Assembly: GCA_964408735.1 (NCBI GenBank)
Contig: CAYPAX010000031.1
Span: 1 to 39,438, forward strand
DNA from: UBA7887 sp964408735
Lineage (GTDB): Bacteria; Pseudomonadota; Alphaproteobacteria; UBA7887
Direction: 5' to 3'
DNA length: 39,438 nucleotides
Shown here piece after piece: positions 7,446 to 15,848 of this stretch. The notes under the pieces are model-generated. The model did no database searches. It saw nothing but the letters and a program-made list of their open reading frames with translations, and had not been told where the DNA came from. How positions within the stretch are numbered: position 1 is the stretch's first letter; every line of letters begins with the position of its first letter. The position numbers and the translations under genes were made by a program.

Positions 7446-9344
7446 ATGGCTGAGAACTCGGTCACACGGAAGGTTGCGGCGATCCTGGCGGCGGATGCCG
7501 TTGGCTATACGCGGCTGATGGCGGACGACGAGACCGCCACCATCGATGCACTCGATAAGGCGCGGGCGGTGTTTGCCGAGCATGTCGAGGCCAACCAGGG
7601 CCGCGTGGTGGACACCGCGGGCGACAGCGTGCTGGCTGTCTTCGAGACCACAGAGGGCGCGGTGCATGCGGCTGTTGCGATCCAAGCCAGCCTGTCGGAG
7701 ATCAACGGGCCGATACCGGAAGCGCGGCGCATGCTGTTCCGCATCGGCGTGCATCTTGGAGATATCCAGGAGAAGGCCGACGGCACGGTCTATGGCGACG
7801 GGGTGAACGTCGCGGCGCGCCTGGAAGGTTTGGCGGCAGCAGGCGGCATTGTCGTATCGGACACGGTGCAAAGCACCCTGCGCAGGCGCAGCGACATGCA
7901 GTTCAGCGATGCCGGCGAACATGAGGTCAAGAACGTCGCCGAGCCGGTGCGGGCCTACAGCGTCGGCGGCGAAGCGGTGCGGCCCAAGCCGAAGCCGAAA
8001 TACAAACGCTCTTGGGCACTTGCCGCCGCCGCAGCGGTGGCGGTCGCCATCGTCGGCGGCGGCGCCTGGCTGATGGGGCCGCCAGAGCCGGCGCCAGCGG
8101 AAGTCGACCTCGCCGTCACCCTCCCCACTGGCCCCAAGATCGCTGTGCTCCCCTTTGCCAATCCATCCGGAGACCCGGACGAGGAATATTTCAGCGACGG
8201 CCTGACCGAGGACATCATCAACCGCCTGACCAATTTTCCCACCTTGCTCGTGTTCGCACGCAACTCGACCAACAAGTACAAAGGGCAGGACATCGACGCG
8301 AGCATCATTGCGGACGAGCTCGGCGCAACTTACGTCGTCGAAGGCAGCGTCCGGCGCCTCGAAGGCCAGCTTCGCGTGACGGCGCAATTGCTTGATGCGG
8401 CCGACGGCACAAACCTCTGGGCCAAGACCTACGACCGCGATCTGACCGCCGCCAACCTGTTCGCCGTGCAGGACGAGATCACCGAAGGCATCGTCAATGC
8501 CATCGGCGACTACGCTGGCGTAATATCGCGATCCGAAGCGGCGCGTGCCGAGCGCAAGCCACCCGAGAGCCTCTCCAGCCTGGAATGCAACTACGTTCTA
8601 GATGCCTATTACTGGTCAGGGCCAACAGCAGAAAAACACCTTGAATTACGCGATTGCTTCGAGCGCGCGTTAGCCGAAGACCCCGACGACTTCCTCGTCC
8701 ATGCCGGCCTGGCCTGGACCTATCGCGACGAGCATATATTCGGCTTCAACCCGATGCCGGACAGCCTGGACCGGGCCCTGGCAGCGGCGCTGCGAGCCGT
8801 CGAGCTCGACCGCAACGACGCCACGTCGCATTACGCTGAGGCCCTTGTGCGCTTCAACCGCGGCGACCTCGAGGGGTTTCGCGTGGCGGCCGACAGAGCG
8901 CTGGAGCTGGCACCGCATAATGCCTCGATCCTTGCCGACATCGGCTCCCATATGGTTTGGATTGGCGAGTCGGAACGCGGCGCAGCGATGGTCGAGAAGG
9001 CCATCGTGATGAATCCGGATCATCAAATCTGGTACCATTACGCCTTGGCGCATTATTACCGCACCAAGGGTGACTTCGAGACCGCCTTGAGTCACGCCGT
9101 GCGCCTGACCTGGGACTGGTACTGGGATTACGTGCACCGTGCCACGATCTACGTTGAGATGGGCCGCCTTGACGAGGCGCGCGCCGAGGCCAACAAGCTG
9201 ATGGAAGCAAATCCCGAGTTCGGCGAGAATGTCCGCGCTGAATTCGAGACCTGGAACGTCCCCGAGGAAATGGTCAACGAATTCATCGACCTGCTGCGCC
9301 AGGCCGGGGTCGAGTTTCCCAATGAAGGGCCGCCGACGAACTGA
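7446..9344 (+). CDS. Membrane-anchored class III adenylate/guanylate cyclase with TolB-like and TPR regions
   Basis: A 632-residue protein in three parts. Residues 8-172 form a class III nucleotide cyclase domain with metal aspartates D17 (AADAVGYT) and D60 (DTAGDSVL) and the transition-state pair N121/R125 (GVNVAARL). A transmembrane helix lies at about 191-210. Residues 231-350 hold the TolB/FlgO-like segment that begins IAVLPFANPSGDPDEEYF and includes YVVEGSVRR. The rest (about 395-610) is TPR-like helical repeats. All cyclase catalytic positions look intact, so it probably makes cAMP. The TolB/TPR part should face the periplasm or act as a sensor. AGGGGA at 7432-7437 supports the ATG. A soluble paralogue lies at 33411-35144. 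Confidence 0.85.
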   Translation: MAENSVTRKVAAILAADAVGYTRLMADDETATIDALDKARAVFAEHVEANQGRVVDTAGDSVLAVFETTEGAVHAAVAIQASLSEINGPIPEARRMLFRIGVHLGDIQEKADGTVYGDGVNVAARLEGLAAAGGIVVSDTVQSTLRRRSDMQFSDAGEHEVKNVAEPVRAYSVGGEAVRPKPKPKYKRSWALAAAAAVAVAIVGGGAWLMGPPEPAPAEVDLAVTLPTGPKIAVLPFANPSGDPDEEYFSDGLTEDIINRLTNFPTLLVFARNSTNKYKGQDIDASIIADELGATYVVEGSVRRLEGQLRVTAQLLDAADGTNLWAKTYDRDLTAANLFAVQDEITEGIVNAIGDYAGVISRSEAARAERKPPESLSSLECNYVLDAYYWSGPTAEKHLELRDCFERALAEDPDDFLVHAGLAWTYRDEHIFGFNPMPDSLDRALAAALRAVELDRNDATSHYAEALVRFNRGDLEGFRVAADRALELAPHNASILADIGSHMVWIGESERGAAMVEKAIVMNPDHQIWYHYALAHYYRTKGDFETALSHAVRLTWDWYWDYVHRATIYVEMGRLDEARAEANKLMEANPEFGENVRAEFETWNVPEEMVNEFIDLLRQAGVEFPNEGPPTN

Positions 9345-9355
9345 CTCTGTGGAGT

Positions 9356-10078
9356 CTAGACGGAAGCCGCCGTCAGCTCGGATTCGCTCACCTGCGCGCC
9401 GGCCTCGGACTCGCGCAGCATGTAGCCTCGGCCCCATACGGTCTGAATGAAGGATATGTTGCTGGCGACCGAGAGCTTCTTTCTCAGCTTGCAAATGAAT
9501 ACGTCGATAATCTTGAGTTCCGGCTCGTCGATACCGCCGTACAGGTGATTCAGGAAGGCTTCCTTCGACAGGGTGCTGCCCTTGCGCAGGGAAAGCAGCT
9601 CGAGGATGGCATATTCCTTGCCGGTGAGATGCACAGGCTGGCCCGCCACCTCTACGGTTCGGCTGTCGAGGTTGACGGCCAGGTCGCCGGTTTTGATGAC
9701 GGAATCCGAATGCCCCTGGGAGCGCCTGACGATGGCGTGGATGCGCGCCAGCAGCTCGCCCTTGTCGAAGGGCTTGGTCAGATAGTCGTCGGCGCCGTTG
9801 GTCAGGCCGCGCACCTTGTGGTCGATCTCGCCCAGGCTCGACAATATCAGCACCGGGGTCTCGATCTTCGAGGCCCGCAGGCTGCGCACGACTTCGTGGC
9901 CGTCAAGGTCGGGCAGAATGAGGTCCAGCAGGATCAGGTCGAAGTCGTAGAGCTTGGCCAGCTCTATGGCCTCTTCGCCCATGTCCGTGCATTCGCACAC
10001 CATGCTCTCGGCGCTGAGAACCGCTTCCGTCAGCTCCGCAGTTTCCGGATCGTCTTTCGACCAGTAAAATGCGCACAC
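9356..10078 (-). CDS. ctrA: CtrA-family cell-cycle response regulator, N-terminus frameshifted
   Basis: OmpR-type receiver plus winged-helix DNA-binding protein, closely resembling Caulobacter CtrA. It has LILLDLILPD (phospho-acceptor equivalent to D51), the ADDYLTKPF signature, the ARIHAIVRRSQGH linker, and a C-terminal domain with HLTGKEY, FLNHLYGG, DEPELKIIDVFICKLRKKL and TVWGRGYMLRE. The canonical start MRILLVEDDPETAE is present but split: GTG at 10076 (6 nt after GGGGAG) encodes MRILLVE, then one extra base in the TTT at 10055-10057 (plus strand) shifts into the frame encoding DDPETAELTE. An overlapping GTG at 10078, in frame with the rest, would give a 240-residue protein starting MCAFYWSKDDPE. 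This is a sequencing error or a natural indel. It is divergent from fliI-fliJ, fitting CtrA control of flagella. Confidence 0.83.
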   Translation of the reverse strand: MCAFYWSKDDPETAELTEAVLSAESMVCECTDMGEEAIELAKLYDFDLILLDLILPDLDGHEVVRSLRASKIETPVLILSSLGEIDHKVRGLTNGADDYLTKPFDKGELLARIHAIVRRSQGHSDSVIKTGDLAVNLDSRTVEVAGQPVHLTGKEYAILELLSLRKGSTLSKEAFLNHLYGGIDEPELKIIDVFICKLRKKLSVASNISFIQTVWGRGYMLRESEAGAQVSESELTAASV

Positions 10079-10226
10079 CCTGCTCCCCAAACGGCTCCGC
10101 CGCCGCAATCAAGGTCAATATAGGCCTAGCGGAGTCGCTGACAAATTTTCCTTCACCCATTCTAAATGTATTGGCGCCTATAACGCAGTCAATTCATATT
10201 GGTGGGCGGATTTCGGGCGGAACGTC
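10079..10226. promoter_or_regulatory. Divergent ctrA / fliI control region
   Basis: The 148 bases between the two divergent starts should contain both promoters. There is one GAGTC at 10132-10136, which matches the CcrM methylation site GANTC; in Caulobacter such a site in the ctrA P1 promoter ties expression to replication. One hit in this length is not far from chance. I see no TTAA-N7-TTAA CtrA box and no clear -35/-10 pair. GGGGAG for ctrA lies at about 10083-10088. Confidence 0.3.
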
Positions 10227-11588
10227 ATGGTCAACAGATACATTGCCGATCTCGCGGAAGAGATTGAAGGCATTGACGAATTCAGCGTCAGCGGGCGGGT
10301 CAGCGAGATCCAGGGGCTGCTTGTCGTTTGCGAGGGCCTGCAGGGCATTCTCGGCATAGGCGGGCGCTGCCGAATCGCGTGCCGGAACGGCCGCTCCATA
10401 ACCTGTGAAGCCGTCGGGTTCCGCGGCCAAAACGTCCTGCTGATGCCGTTCGAGCCATTGGACGGTGTCGCCCTCGGCAGTCGAGTCGAAGTCGTGCAGA
10501 GCGAAGCCTCGGTCAAACCCAATCCACGCTGGCTTGGCCGGGTCATAAACGCCCTCGCGGAGCCGATCGACGGCAAGGGTCCTTTGGGGACCGGGCCCGA
10601 CAGATATACCCTGCGCAGGCAGGCCCCGCCCGCCCACAGCCGCCAGCGCGTCGGCGGCAAGGTTGATCTCGGCGTACGGACGCTGAATACGTTCGTGACC
10701 TGTTGCCGCGGCCAGCGCATGGGCATCTTCTCCGCCTCCGGCGTCGGCAAGTCCGTGCTGCTGTCGATGATGGCGCGCTATACCTCGTCCGATGTCACCG
10801 TTATCGGCCTGGTGGGAGAGCGCGGTCGCGAAGTTCAGGAATTCCTCCAGGACAACCTCGGCACCGAGGGCATGAAGCGCAGCATCGTCGTGGTAGCGAC
10901 ATCGGACGAATCGGCCCTGATGCGCCGCCAGGCCGCCTATCTCACCTTGACCTGCGCGGAATATCTGCGCGACCAGGGGCTCAACGTGCTTTGCATGATC
11001 GACAGCGTCACGCGCTTCGCCATGGCACAGCGGGAGATCGGGCTGAGCGCCGGCGAGCCGCCGACCAGCAAGGGCTACACCCCGTCCGTATTCTCCGAGC
11101 TGCCGCGCCTGCTCGAGAGAGCCGGGCCGGGCGTCGACGAAGGCTCGATTACGGGATTGTTCACGGTGCTTGTCGAAGGAGACGATCACGACGAGCCCGT
11201 CGCCGATGCGGTACGCGGCATCCTCGACGGTCACATCGTCATGGAACGCTCGATCGCCGAGCGCGGCCGCTATCCGGCCATCAATGTCTTGCGCAGCATC
11301 TCCCGGACCATGCCGAACTGTAATACGGAGACCGAAAACGATCTCGTCAGCCGCGCCCGCACCCTGATGGCAACGTATTCGGATATGGAAGACATGATCC
11401 GGCTCGGCGCCTATCGAAGAGGCAGCGACCCGCAAATCGACGAGGCCATCGACTACCACGATCAGCTGGAGCGATTCCTGGCTCAGAATATCGACGAAAG
11501 CTGCTCCTTGGGCGAGGGATACGAACAGCTGCGGGAGATCCTCGACGGGCCCGAGGTGCCACCCGACCTTGAGGCCGGCACGCCATGA
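10227..11588 (+). CDS. fliI: Flagellum-specific ATPase FliI
   Basis: A 453-residue F1-like ATPase that powers and orders export of flagellar subunits at the membrane export gate. Walker A is SASGVGKS (169-176, K175), the catalytic glutamate is E198 in GLVGERG, and Walker B is VLCMIDS with D259, followed by VTRFAMAQREIGLSAGEPP. The export-ATPase hallmark GYTPSVFSELPRLLERAG is present. The length is normal for FliI. The stop codon overlaps the start of fliJ (ATGA), as in many flagellar operons. The fliH and fliF/G genes are not in the window. Type III secretion ATPases are the main alternative, but the fliJ neighbour and CtrA context favour flagella. Confidence 0.95.
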   Translation: MVNRYIADLAEEIEGIDEFSVSGRVSEIQGLLVVCEGLQGILGIGGRCRIACRNGRSITCEAVGFRGQNVLLMPFEPLDGVALGSRVEVVQSEASVKPNPRWLGRVINALAEPIDGKGPLGTGPDRYTLRRQAPPAHSRQRVGGKVDLGVRTLNTFVTCCRGQRMGIFSASGVGKSVLLSMMARYTSSDVTVIGLVGERGREVQEFLQDNLGTEGMKRSIVVVATSDESALMRRQAAYLTLTCAEYLRDQGLNVLCMIDSVTRFAMAQREIGLSAGEPPTSKGYTPSVFSELPRLLERAGPGVDEGSITGLFTVLVEGDDHDEPVADAVRGILDGHIVMERSIAERGRYPAINVLRSISRTMPNCNTETENDLVSRARTLMATYSDMEDMIRLGAYRRGSDPQIDEAIDYHDQLERFLAQNIDESCSLGEGYEQLREILDGPEVPPDLEAGTP

Positions 11589-12004
11589 GATCCCTGAAGA
11601 CCCTGGTGCGCATGCGCCGGGAGGAGCTCGACGAGCGCCGTCAGTTGGTCGCTCAGCTCGAAAATCGCCTCAATGCATTGGTTCACGCCCGTGCCGAGCT
11701 TGAGAAAAAGCATGCGGCGGAGAAGCATTTCGCCGAAGGCTCTCCAGAAGCGCTGTTCAGTTACCCGGCATATGCCGCCTGGGTGAAAAGTGAGGAGCAA
11801 AGGTTCGAGGAAGCGAGACTGGCCGTGGAGGCCCAGGCCGATGCCGCACGCGACGGCCTGAGGGATGCCTTCGCCGAGCTGAAAAAGCTGGAGATCGCCG
11901 AGAAGGAGCGAATCCGCAGGGAACGCAGGGAGGCAGAGAGGCGAGAGCAAAAAGCACTCGATGCCGTGGGCTTATCGGGATACTTGCGCAAGGATCAAGC
12001 GTAG
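11585..12004 (+). CDS. fliJ: Flagellar export chaperone FliJ
   Basis: A 139-residue, almost entirely helical, highly charged coiled-coil protein starting RSLKTLVRMRREELDERR and ending in a basic stretch (IRRERREAERREQKAL). Size, composition and overlap with fliI (ATGA, 4 bp) identify FliJ, which sits in the centre of the FliI hexamer and helps couple ATP hydrolysis and proton flow to export. FliJ is poorly conserved, so position carries much of the weight. It ends 11 bp before a convergent gene. Confidence 0.85.
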   Translation: MRSLKTLVRMRREELDERRQLVAQLENRLNALVHARAELEKKHAAEKHFAEGSPEALFSYPAYAAWVKSEEQRFEEARLAVEAQADAARDGLRDAFAELKKLEIAEKERIRRERREAERREQKALDAVGLSGYLRKDQA

Positions 12005-12015
12005 GGAAAAAGGCT

Positions 12016-12852
12016 CTATAGAAAATCTTCGGAAACACCGACGCGCGCCATGGTCGGAGTCCAGTATTTCAGGCTGCCGCTCTTGACCTGCTTGCTCCGA
12101 AGGCGCGTTTCGATGTCATCCATCCAAGGTTTGGACAAGCGGATAGTGACACTCACGTCGTGGCTCTCCGGATCGTCCGCTTTGGCATCGAGCTCGAGCA
12201 AGGCCGCCTCATCCGCTCCCTCGATAACCAGCTCCAGCGCCTTGGAGCTAAGGATCGCACCAATGATACGCAGATGCTCAAGCTGCTCTTGCGGCACGCC
12301 TGAGATCATGCGGCTGGTCTGGACATAGGTCTCGAGCGCCGCCTTGAAGACCCGCCCCGCGCCGTGCGGATTGCCCAGCGAAGCGACGGCCCGCAGCGCC
12401 TTGGCGCGGCCCCGCGACTTCCATGGTCCGATACGGATACCCGGCATAAAGGCTGACGGCAGTTGCGGTGCCGGCGGCGCATACTGCGGCACCGCCAGCG
12501 GCTCCCCCCCCATCAGAGCGTAGTCACTGAGAAACTTGAATGCCTGAGCGTAGCCCTGCCCCATCGCGACGAAAATGAACCAGTTTGCGATTGCGGCGCG
12601 CTCGACATCCTGCGGGAAACACTCGACCAGGGCGTCCATGATCGCCTGCTGTTGGGCATTGGCCTCCTCACGGCTCTTGCGCGCACCGTCCAGTGCCACG
12701 CGCAACTTGGCGACATACGCCGGGTTCAACGGCTCGACGACATCGACCAATTTCAGGTGCTGCTCAACCTTGCGCATGACCTCGTTGAACTCAGCGGTCG
12801 GCGACCCGTCGGCAATGTGTTCGGTGTCGTTTGGCGTCACGTCAATTCTCAC
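12016..12852 (-). CDS. Protein of unknown function (278 aa)
   Basis: I do not recognise this protein. It is soluble-looking, with no signal peptide or membrane helix. The first half is helical and charged (residues 20-90), the middle has a proline-rich stretch (PQYAPPAPQLPSAFMPG, about 142-158), and the last 110 residues mix helices with a region (DVSVTIRLSKPWMDDIETRL) that suggests beta strands and a helix. The only usable start near the 5' end is GTG 12852, with no strong ribosome-binding site. It converges on fliJ with an 11-bp gap. Codon use looks like that of its neighbours, so it is probably a real chromosomal gene. Confidence 0.6.
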   Translation of the reverse strand: MRIDVTPNDTEHIADGSPTAEFNEVMRKVEQHLKLVDVVEPLNPAYVAKLRVALDGARKSREEANAQQQAIMDALVECFPQDVERAAIANWFIFVAMGQGYAQAFKFLSDYALMGGEPLAVPQYAPPAPQLPSAFMPGIRIGPWKSRGRAKALRAVASLGNPHGAGRVFKAALETYVQTSRMISGVPQEQLEHLRIIGAILSSKALELVIEGADEAALLELDAKADDPESHDVSVTIRLSKPWMDDIETRLRSKQVKSGSLKYWTPTMARVGVSEDFL

Positions 12853-12880
12853 TATGCTCTATCGCCCAGCAGGACCGTCT

Positions 12881-13435
12881 TTACCTGATTTCCTCTGGTA
12901 ACGCATCAAGACCTTCCAGCGTCTCGACCAGCCAGGGAACACGATAGCCGAGAGCGTAAGCCGTGCGCAAGTCACGTATGGCATCCTCGATATAGCCAAG
13001 CGCCGCCAAGGCGTTGCCACGATTGGCATGGGCCAGGGCGTAATCCGGATCCTGGGCCAGGGCAGCATCGTAGTCGGTGATGGCCGCTTCGTAATCCGCC
13101 GCCTCGTGCCTGATCACGCCGCGGCTTACCAGCGCCGCCGCATAGGTCGGATCGACGCGGATGGCGGTCTCGAAATCGTTCAGCGCCTCCGTCATGTCGC
13201 CGGACGCGTAGTGGGTGTTGCCGCGGCCGCGAAAGACGCGCGCAAGCTCCCGCTGGGGCAGCTCGCCGGAGCGAATCGCGCGGCTGTAATGGTGGATGGC
13301 GATGTCGAGGTCGCCTGCCATCTCGGCGTCATAGGCGGCCTGCCAGTCCTCCATCGCGCCGGCGCTCGCAGCGGCCGACAAGAACAGAGACACGGCGAGG
13401 CCGCCGGCAACTCGCAATACCCAATTCATACACAT
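12881..13435 (-). CDS. Exported TPR-repeat protein
   Basis: A 184-residue protein with a signal peptide (WVLRVAGGLAVSLFLSAAAS, cleavage probably near ASAGA) and then about four TPR units from residue 35 on, with typical pairs such as ALNDFETAIRVDPTYAAAL and AITDYDAALAQDPDYALAH. ATG 13435 is chosen because GGGGA lies 5 nt before it; an ATG at 13429 and a longer frame to 13471 are also open. It is probably a periplasmic scaffold or carbohydrate/envelope-related protein; TPR content gives no specific function. It is divergent from the SDR gene. Confidence 0.8.
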   Translation of the reverse strand: MCMNWVLRVAGGLAVSLFLSAAASAGAMEDWQAAYDAEMAGDLDIAIHHYSRAIRSGELPQRELARVFRGRGNTHYASGDMTEALNDFETAIRVDPTYAAALVSRGVIRHEAADYEAAITDYDAALAQDPDYALAHANRGNALAALGYIEDAIRDLRTAYALGYRVPWLVETLEGLDALPEEIR

Positions 13436-13554
13436 CCGATTCCCCATGCGATGCCCCCGCACAGCCGCCACAGAATGGCACGGCTCAAAGACAGGTTCAA
13501 CGCGGCGCAGCTTGATACACTATGCCACAACAGGTTTCAGCAGGGGGAAACACC

Positions 13555-14286
13555 ATGGCCAAATTGGATGGCAAGGTCGCCTTGATCACAGGCGCCAGCA
13601 GCGGCATCGGGCGGGGCATCGCGCGGGCCTTCGCAGGCGAAGGTGCCAATCTGACCATCGTCGCGCGGCGCGAGGATATGCTGCAGGCGGCGGCCGACGA
13701 ATGCCGGGCGCTCGGTGCCGAGGTGCTCGCCTGCAACGCCGACATCACCGATCCGCTCAAAGTCGACCAAGTCTTCGCCGACAGCCTGGCACGATTCGGC
13801 CGCCTCGACCTGCTGGTCAACAATGCCGGCGTCTTCGACGGCGGCCCGCTCGACGAGCTGGCGCTCGATGCCTGGGACAAGGTCATCGCCACCAATCTGA
13901 CCGCCCCCATGCTCTGCACGCGCGCGGCCATGGCCGCCATGAAAGGCGGCGGTGGCGGCCGCATCATCAATATCGGCTCGATCTCGGGCAGTCGCGTGCG
14001 CGCCAACCACGCGCCCTACAACGCCTCCAAGCACGGGCTGTGGGGCCTCACCCAATCGACCGCCCTGGAAGGCCGCGACCACGACATCACCGCCTGCTGC
14101 CTCAATCCCGGCAATGTCATGGTCGAACGCCGCATGGAAGGCAGTCGCACCTGGGACGACGAACCCATGATGACCCCCGACGAACTGGCTGAGGTAGCGC
14201 TAACCGTCGCCGCGCTGCCTCCCCATGTCGAAGTGCTGGAAGTCACCGTCATCCCCCACCGCCAGGCCTATGTGGGAAGAGGATAA
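13555..14286 (+). CDS. Short-chain dehydrogenase/reductase (SDR)
   Basis: A 243-residue classical SDR. The cofactor motif TGASSGIG is at 12-19, NNAG at 89-92, and the structural/catalytic N114 in ATNLTAP. The catalytic set is S142, Y155 and K159 (YNASK). R38/R39 after beta strand 2 (IVARRED) favour NADP(H). ATG 13555 is chosen because AGGGGGAA at 13542-13549 precedes it; an upstream in-frame start at 13522 is less likely. Its last 19 bases overlap the end of the convergent deaminase gene. The substrate cannot be told from sequence. Confidence 0.9.
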   Translation: MAKLDGKVALITGASSGIGRGIARAFAGEGANLTIVARREDMLQAAADECRALGAEVLACNADITDPLKVDQVFADSLARFGRLDLLVNNAGVFDGGPLDELALDAWDKVIATNLTAPMLCTRAAMAAMKGGGGGRIINIGSISGSRVRANHAPYNASKHGLWGLTQSTALEGRDHDITACCLNPGNVMVERRMEGSRTWDDEPMMTPDELAEVALTVAALPPHVEVLEVTVIPHRQAYVGRG

Positions 14287-15296
14287 TCCCACGCCGGATC
14301 GGCGCTGAAGCTCTCACGTAAGCCCGGCCCGCCGCGCTTCGGCCGCCAGGCGGCATCGAGAGCGTTGAGCACCAGGCCCTGGATTTCCGCTGGCGTAAAG
14401 CCGTGCACGTCGTGCAGCAGGGCGTATTCCTCGGCGAGGGTGTTGTGGAACATGCCGGGGTCGTCGGTGTTGATGGTCACCGTGATGCCGGCGTCGTGGT
14501 AGCGGCGCACGGGGTGGGCGGCGATATTGGCGACCACGCCTGTGGCCACGTTGGATAACGGGCAGACTTCGAGAGGAATGCCGCTCTCCGCCAGCAGAGG
14601 CAAGAGCGAGGGATCCTCCTCGGCCCGCACCCCGTGGCCAATGCGATCAATTCTCAGCGACTCCACCACGCGGCGCACGCTGTCCGCACCGGCCGCCTCA
14701 CCGGCATGGGCGCCGGTCTTGAAGCCGCGCAGGCGGGCGTCTTCGTAAATTTCGGCATAGGGCTCGGGCGGAAAGCGATGCTCCGAGCCGCCCATGCCGA
14801 TACCGACGATGCCGAATTCGCGCGCCTCGTCGGCTTCGGCCACGGTTCGCGCGCCGCTTTCGGGGCCCAGATCGCGCACCAGGTCCGCGATAAGCCAGAC
14901 CTCGACTCCCGGCACCCGGTCTAGGCCACGGCGGATGGCCTGCGCCATCCCTGCCAGGTTCAGGCCGCAGCCGGCGAACCGCGCCGGCGAGAAGAAGGTC
15001 TCCGCATAGCGAATATTGCGGTGGTCCAGCTCAGCAGCTGCCGATTCGGCAATAAAGGCGAAATCGTCATAGTCACGCAAAAAGCCGTTCTTCCATATCC
15101 AGGTATCTATGAATGCGGGAAAATCGTTGTATGTCAGACGACTTTTTAAATCTTCTAAAGTTTTAATTGAGGAATCACCGCCATATTTCTCGACCAGTTG
15201 GAGCAAGGCTTGCAGCGGGATGGCCCCCTCCAGATGCAGATGCAACTCGGCTTTGGGCAAGGCCTCCAGCCAAGCGAGAAGGTCCGCGTCTCTCAT
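14268..15296 (-). CDS. Adenosine/adenine deaminase family amidohydrolase
   Basis: A 342-residue TIM-barrel zinc hydrolase. Zinc and catalytic residues are visible: H19 and H21 in ELHLHLEG, H197 and E200 in HAGEA, H221 in RIGHG, and D278/D279 in NTDDP. These enzymes release ammonia from (deoxy)adenosine or adenine during purine salvage. The segment CPLSN at 245-249 is the form I associate with adenine deaminases, while classical adenosine deaminases usually have T in place of L, so adenine or a modified adenine is a fair alternative substrate. Its ATG overlaps the arfB stop (ATGA), so the two are probably co-transcribed. Confidence 0.88.
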   Translation of the reverse strand: MRDADLLAWLEALPKAELHLHLEGAIPLQALLQLVEKYGGDSSIKTLEDLKSRLTYNDFPAFIDTWIWKNGFLRDYDDFAFIAESAAAELDHRNIRYAETFFSPARFAGCGLNLAGMAQAIRRGLDRVPGVEVWLIADLVRDLGPESGARTVAEADEAREFGIVGIGMGGSEHRFPPEPYAEIYEDARLRGFKTGAHAGEAAGADSVRRVVESLRIDRIGHGVRAEEDPSLLPLLAESGIPLEVCPLSNVATGVVANIAAHPVRRYHDAGITVTINTDDPGMFHNTLAEEYALLHDVHGFTPAEIQGLVLNALDAAWRPKRGGPGLRESFSADPAWDYPLPT

Positions 15297-15727
15297 TGCG
15301 ACTCCCTCTTTACCGAAGCTCTCTGGCTCTTGAGCACCGAGCGCTTGCGCTTCGCCTCGAGGCGGCGCTTGTTCACCCCGGCGGGCACCCGCCGACGGCG
15401 GCGTGGCTTGGGCGGCTCGGCCGCATCGCGTATCAAGGCGACCAGCCTGTCAAGGGCATCGCGGCGATTGCGGGCCTGGGTGCGGAAGCGCCTTGCGTCT
15501 ATGGTCAGCACCCCGTCGCCATCCGCGCGCCGACCGGCAAGAGCCAGCAGGCGCTCGCGTACCGCCTCGGGAAGCGATTCCGATCGCGCCGCATCAAATC
15601 GCAGCTGCACGGCGCTGCTCGTCTTGTTGACTTTCTGCCCGCCCGGGCCCGAGGCACGCACGAAGCGCCAGACGAGCTCGCCCTCATCCAGGCTGATTTG
15701 GTCGGTTACCGGTATCGGATCGGGCAT
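15293..15727 (-). CDS. arfB: Alternative ribosome-rescue factor ArfB (peptidyl-tRNA hydrolase)
   Basis: A 144-residue protein with the release-factor GGQ motif (ASGPGGQKVNK, G29-G30-Q31) and a long arginine/lysine-rich C-terminal tail from about residue 107 (KPRRRRR, NKRRLEAKRKRS). It lacks the codon-recognition domains of RF1/RF2. This is the ArfB/YaeJ layout: the tail enters the empty mRNA channel of a stalled ribosome and the GGQ releases the nascent chain. The length is typical. It is the first gene of a two-gene unit with the deaminase. Confidence 0.93.
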   Translation of the reverse strand: MPDPIPVTDQISLDEGELVWRFVRASGPGGQKVNKTSSAVQLRFDAARSESLPEAVRERLLALAGRRADGDGVLTIDARRFRTQARNRRDALDRLVALIRDAAEPPKPRRRRRVPAGVNKRRLEAKRKRSVLKSQRASVKRESQ

Positions 15728-15848
15728 GATATGCGACTATAACGCCGTTGATGGGTCGTGCCATGGTGGCGTTCGCATCAATGTCGCGCTACCCTGGTAC
15801 CTGACTGTTCTGCTAAGTTGCTGGTGAAGGGAAATGAGAGGCAGCACC

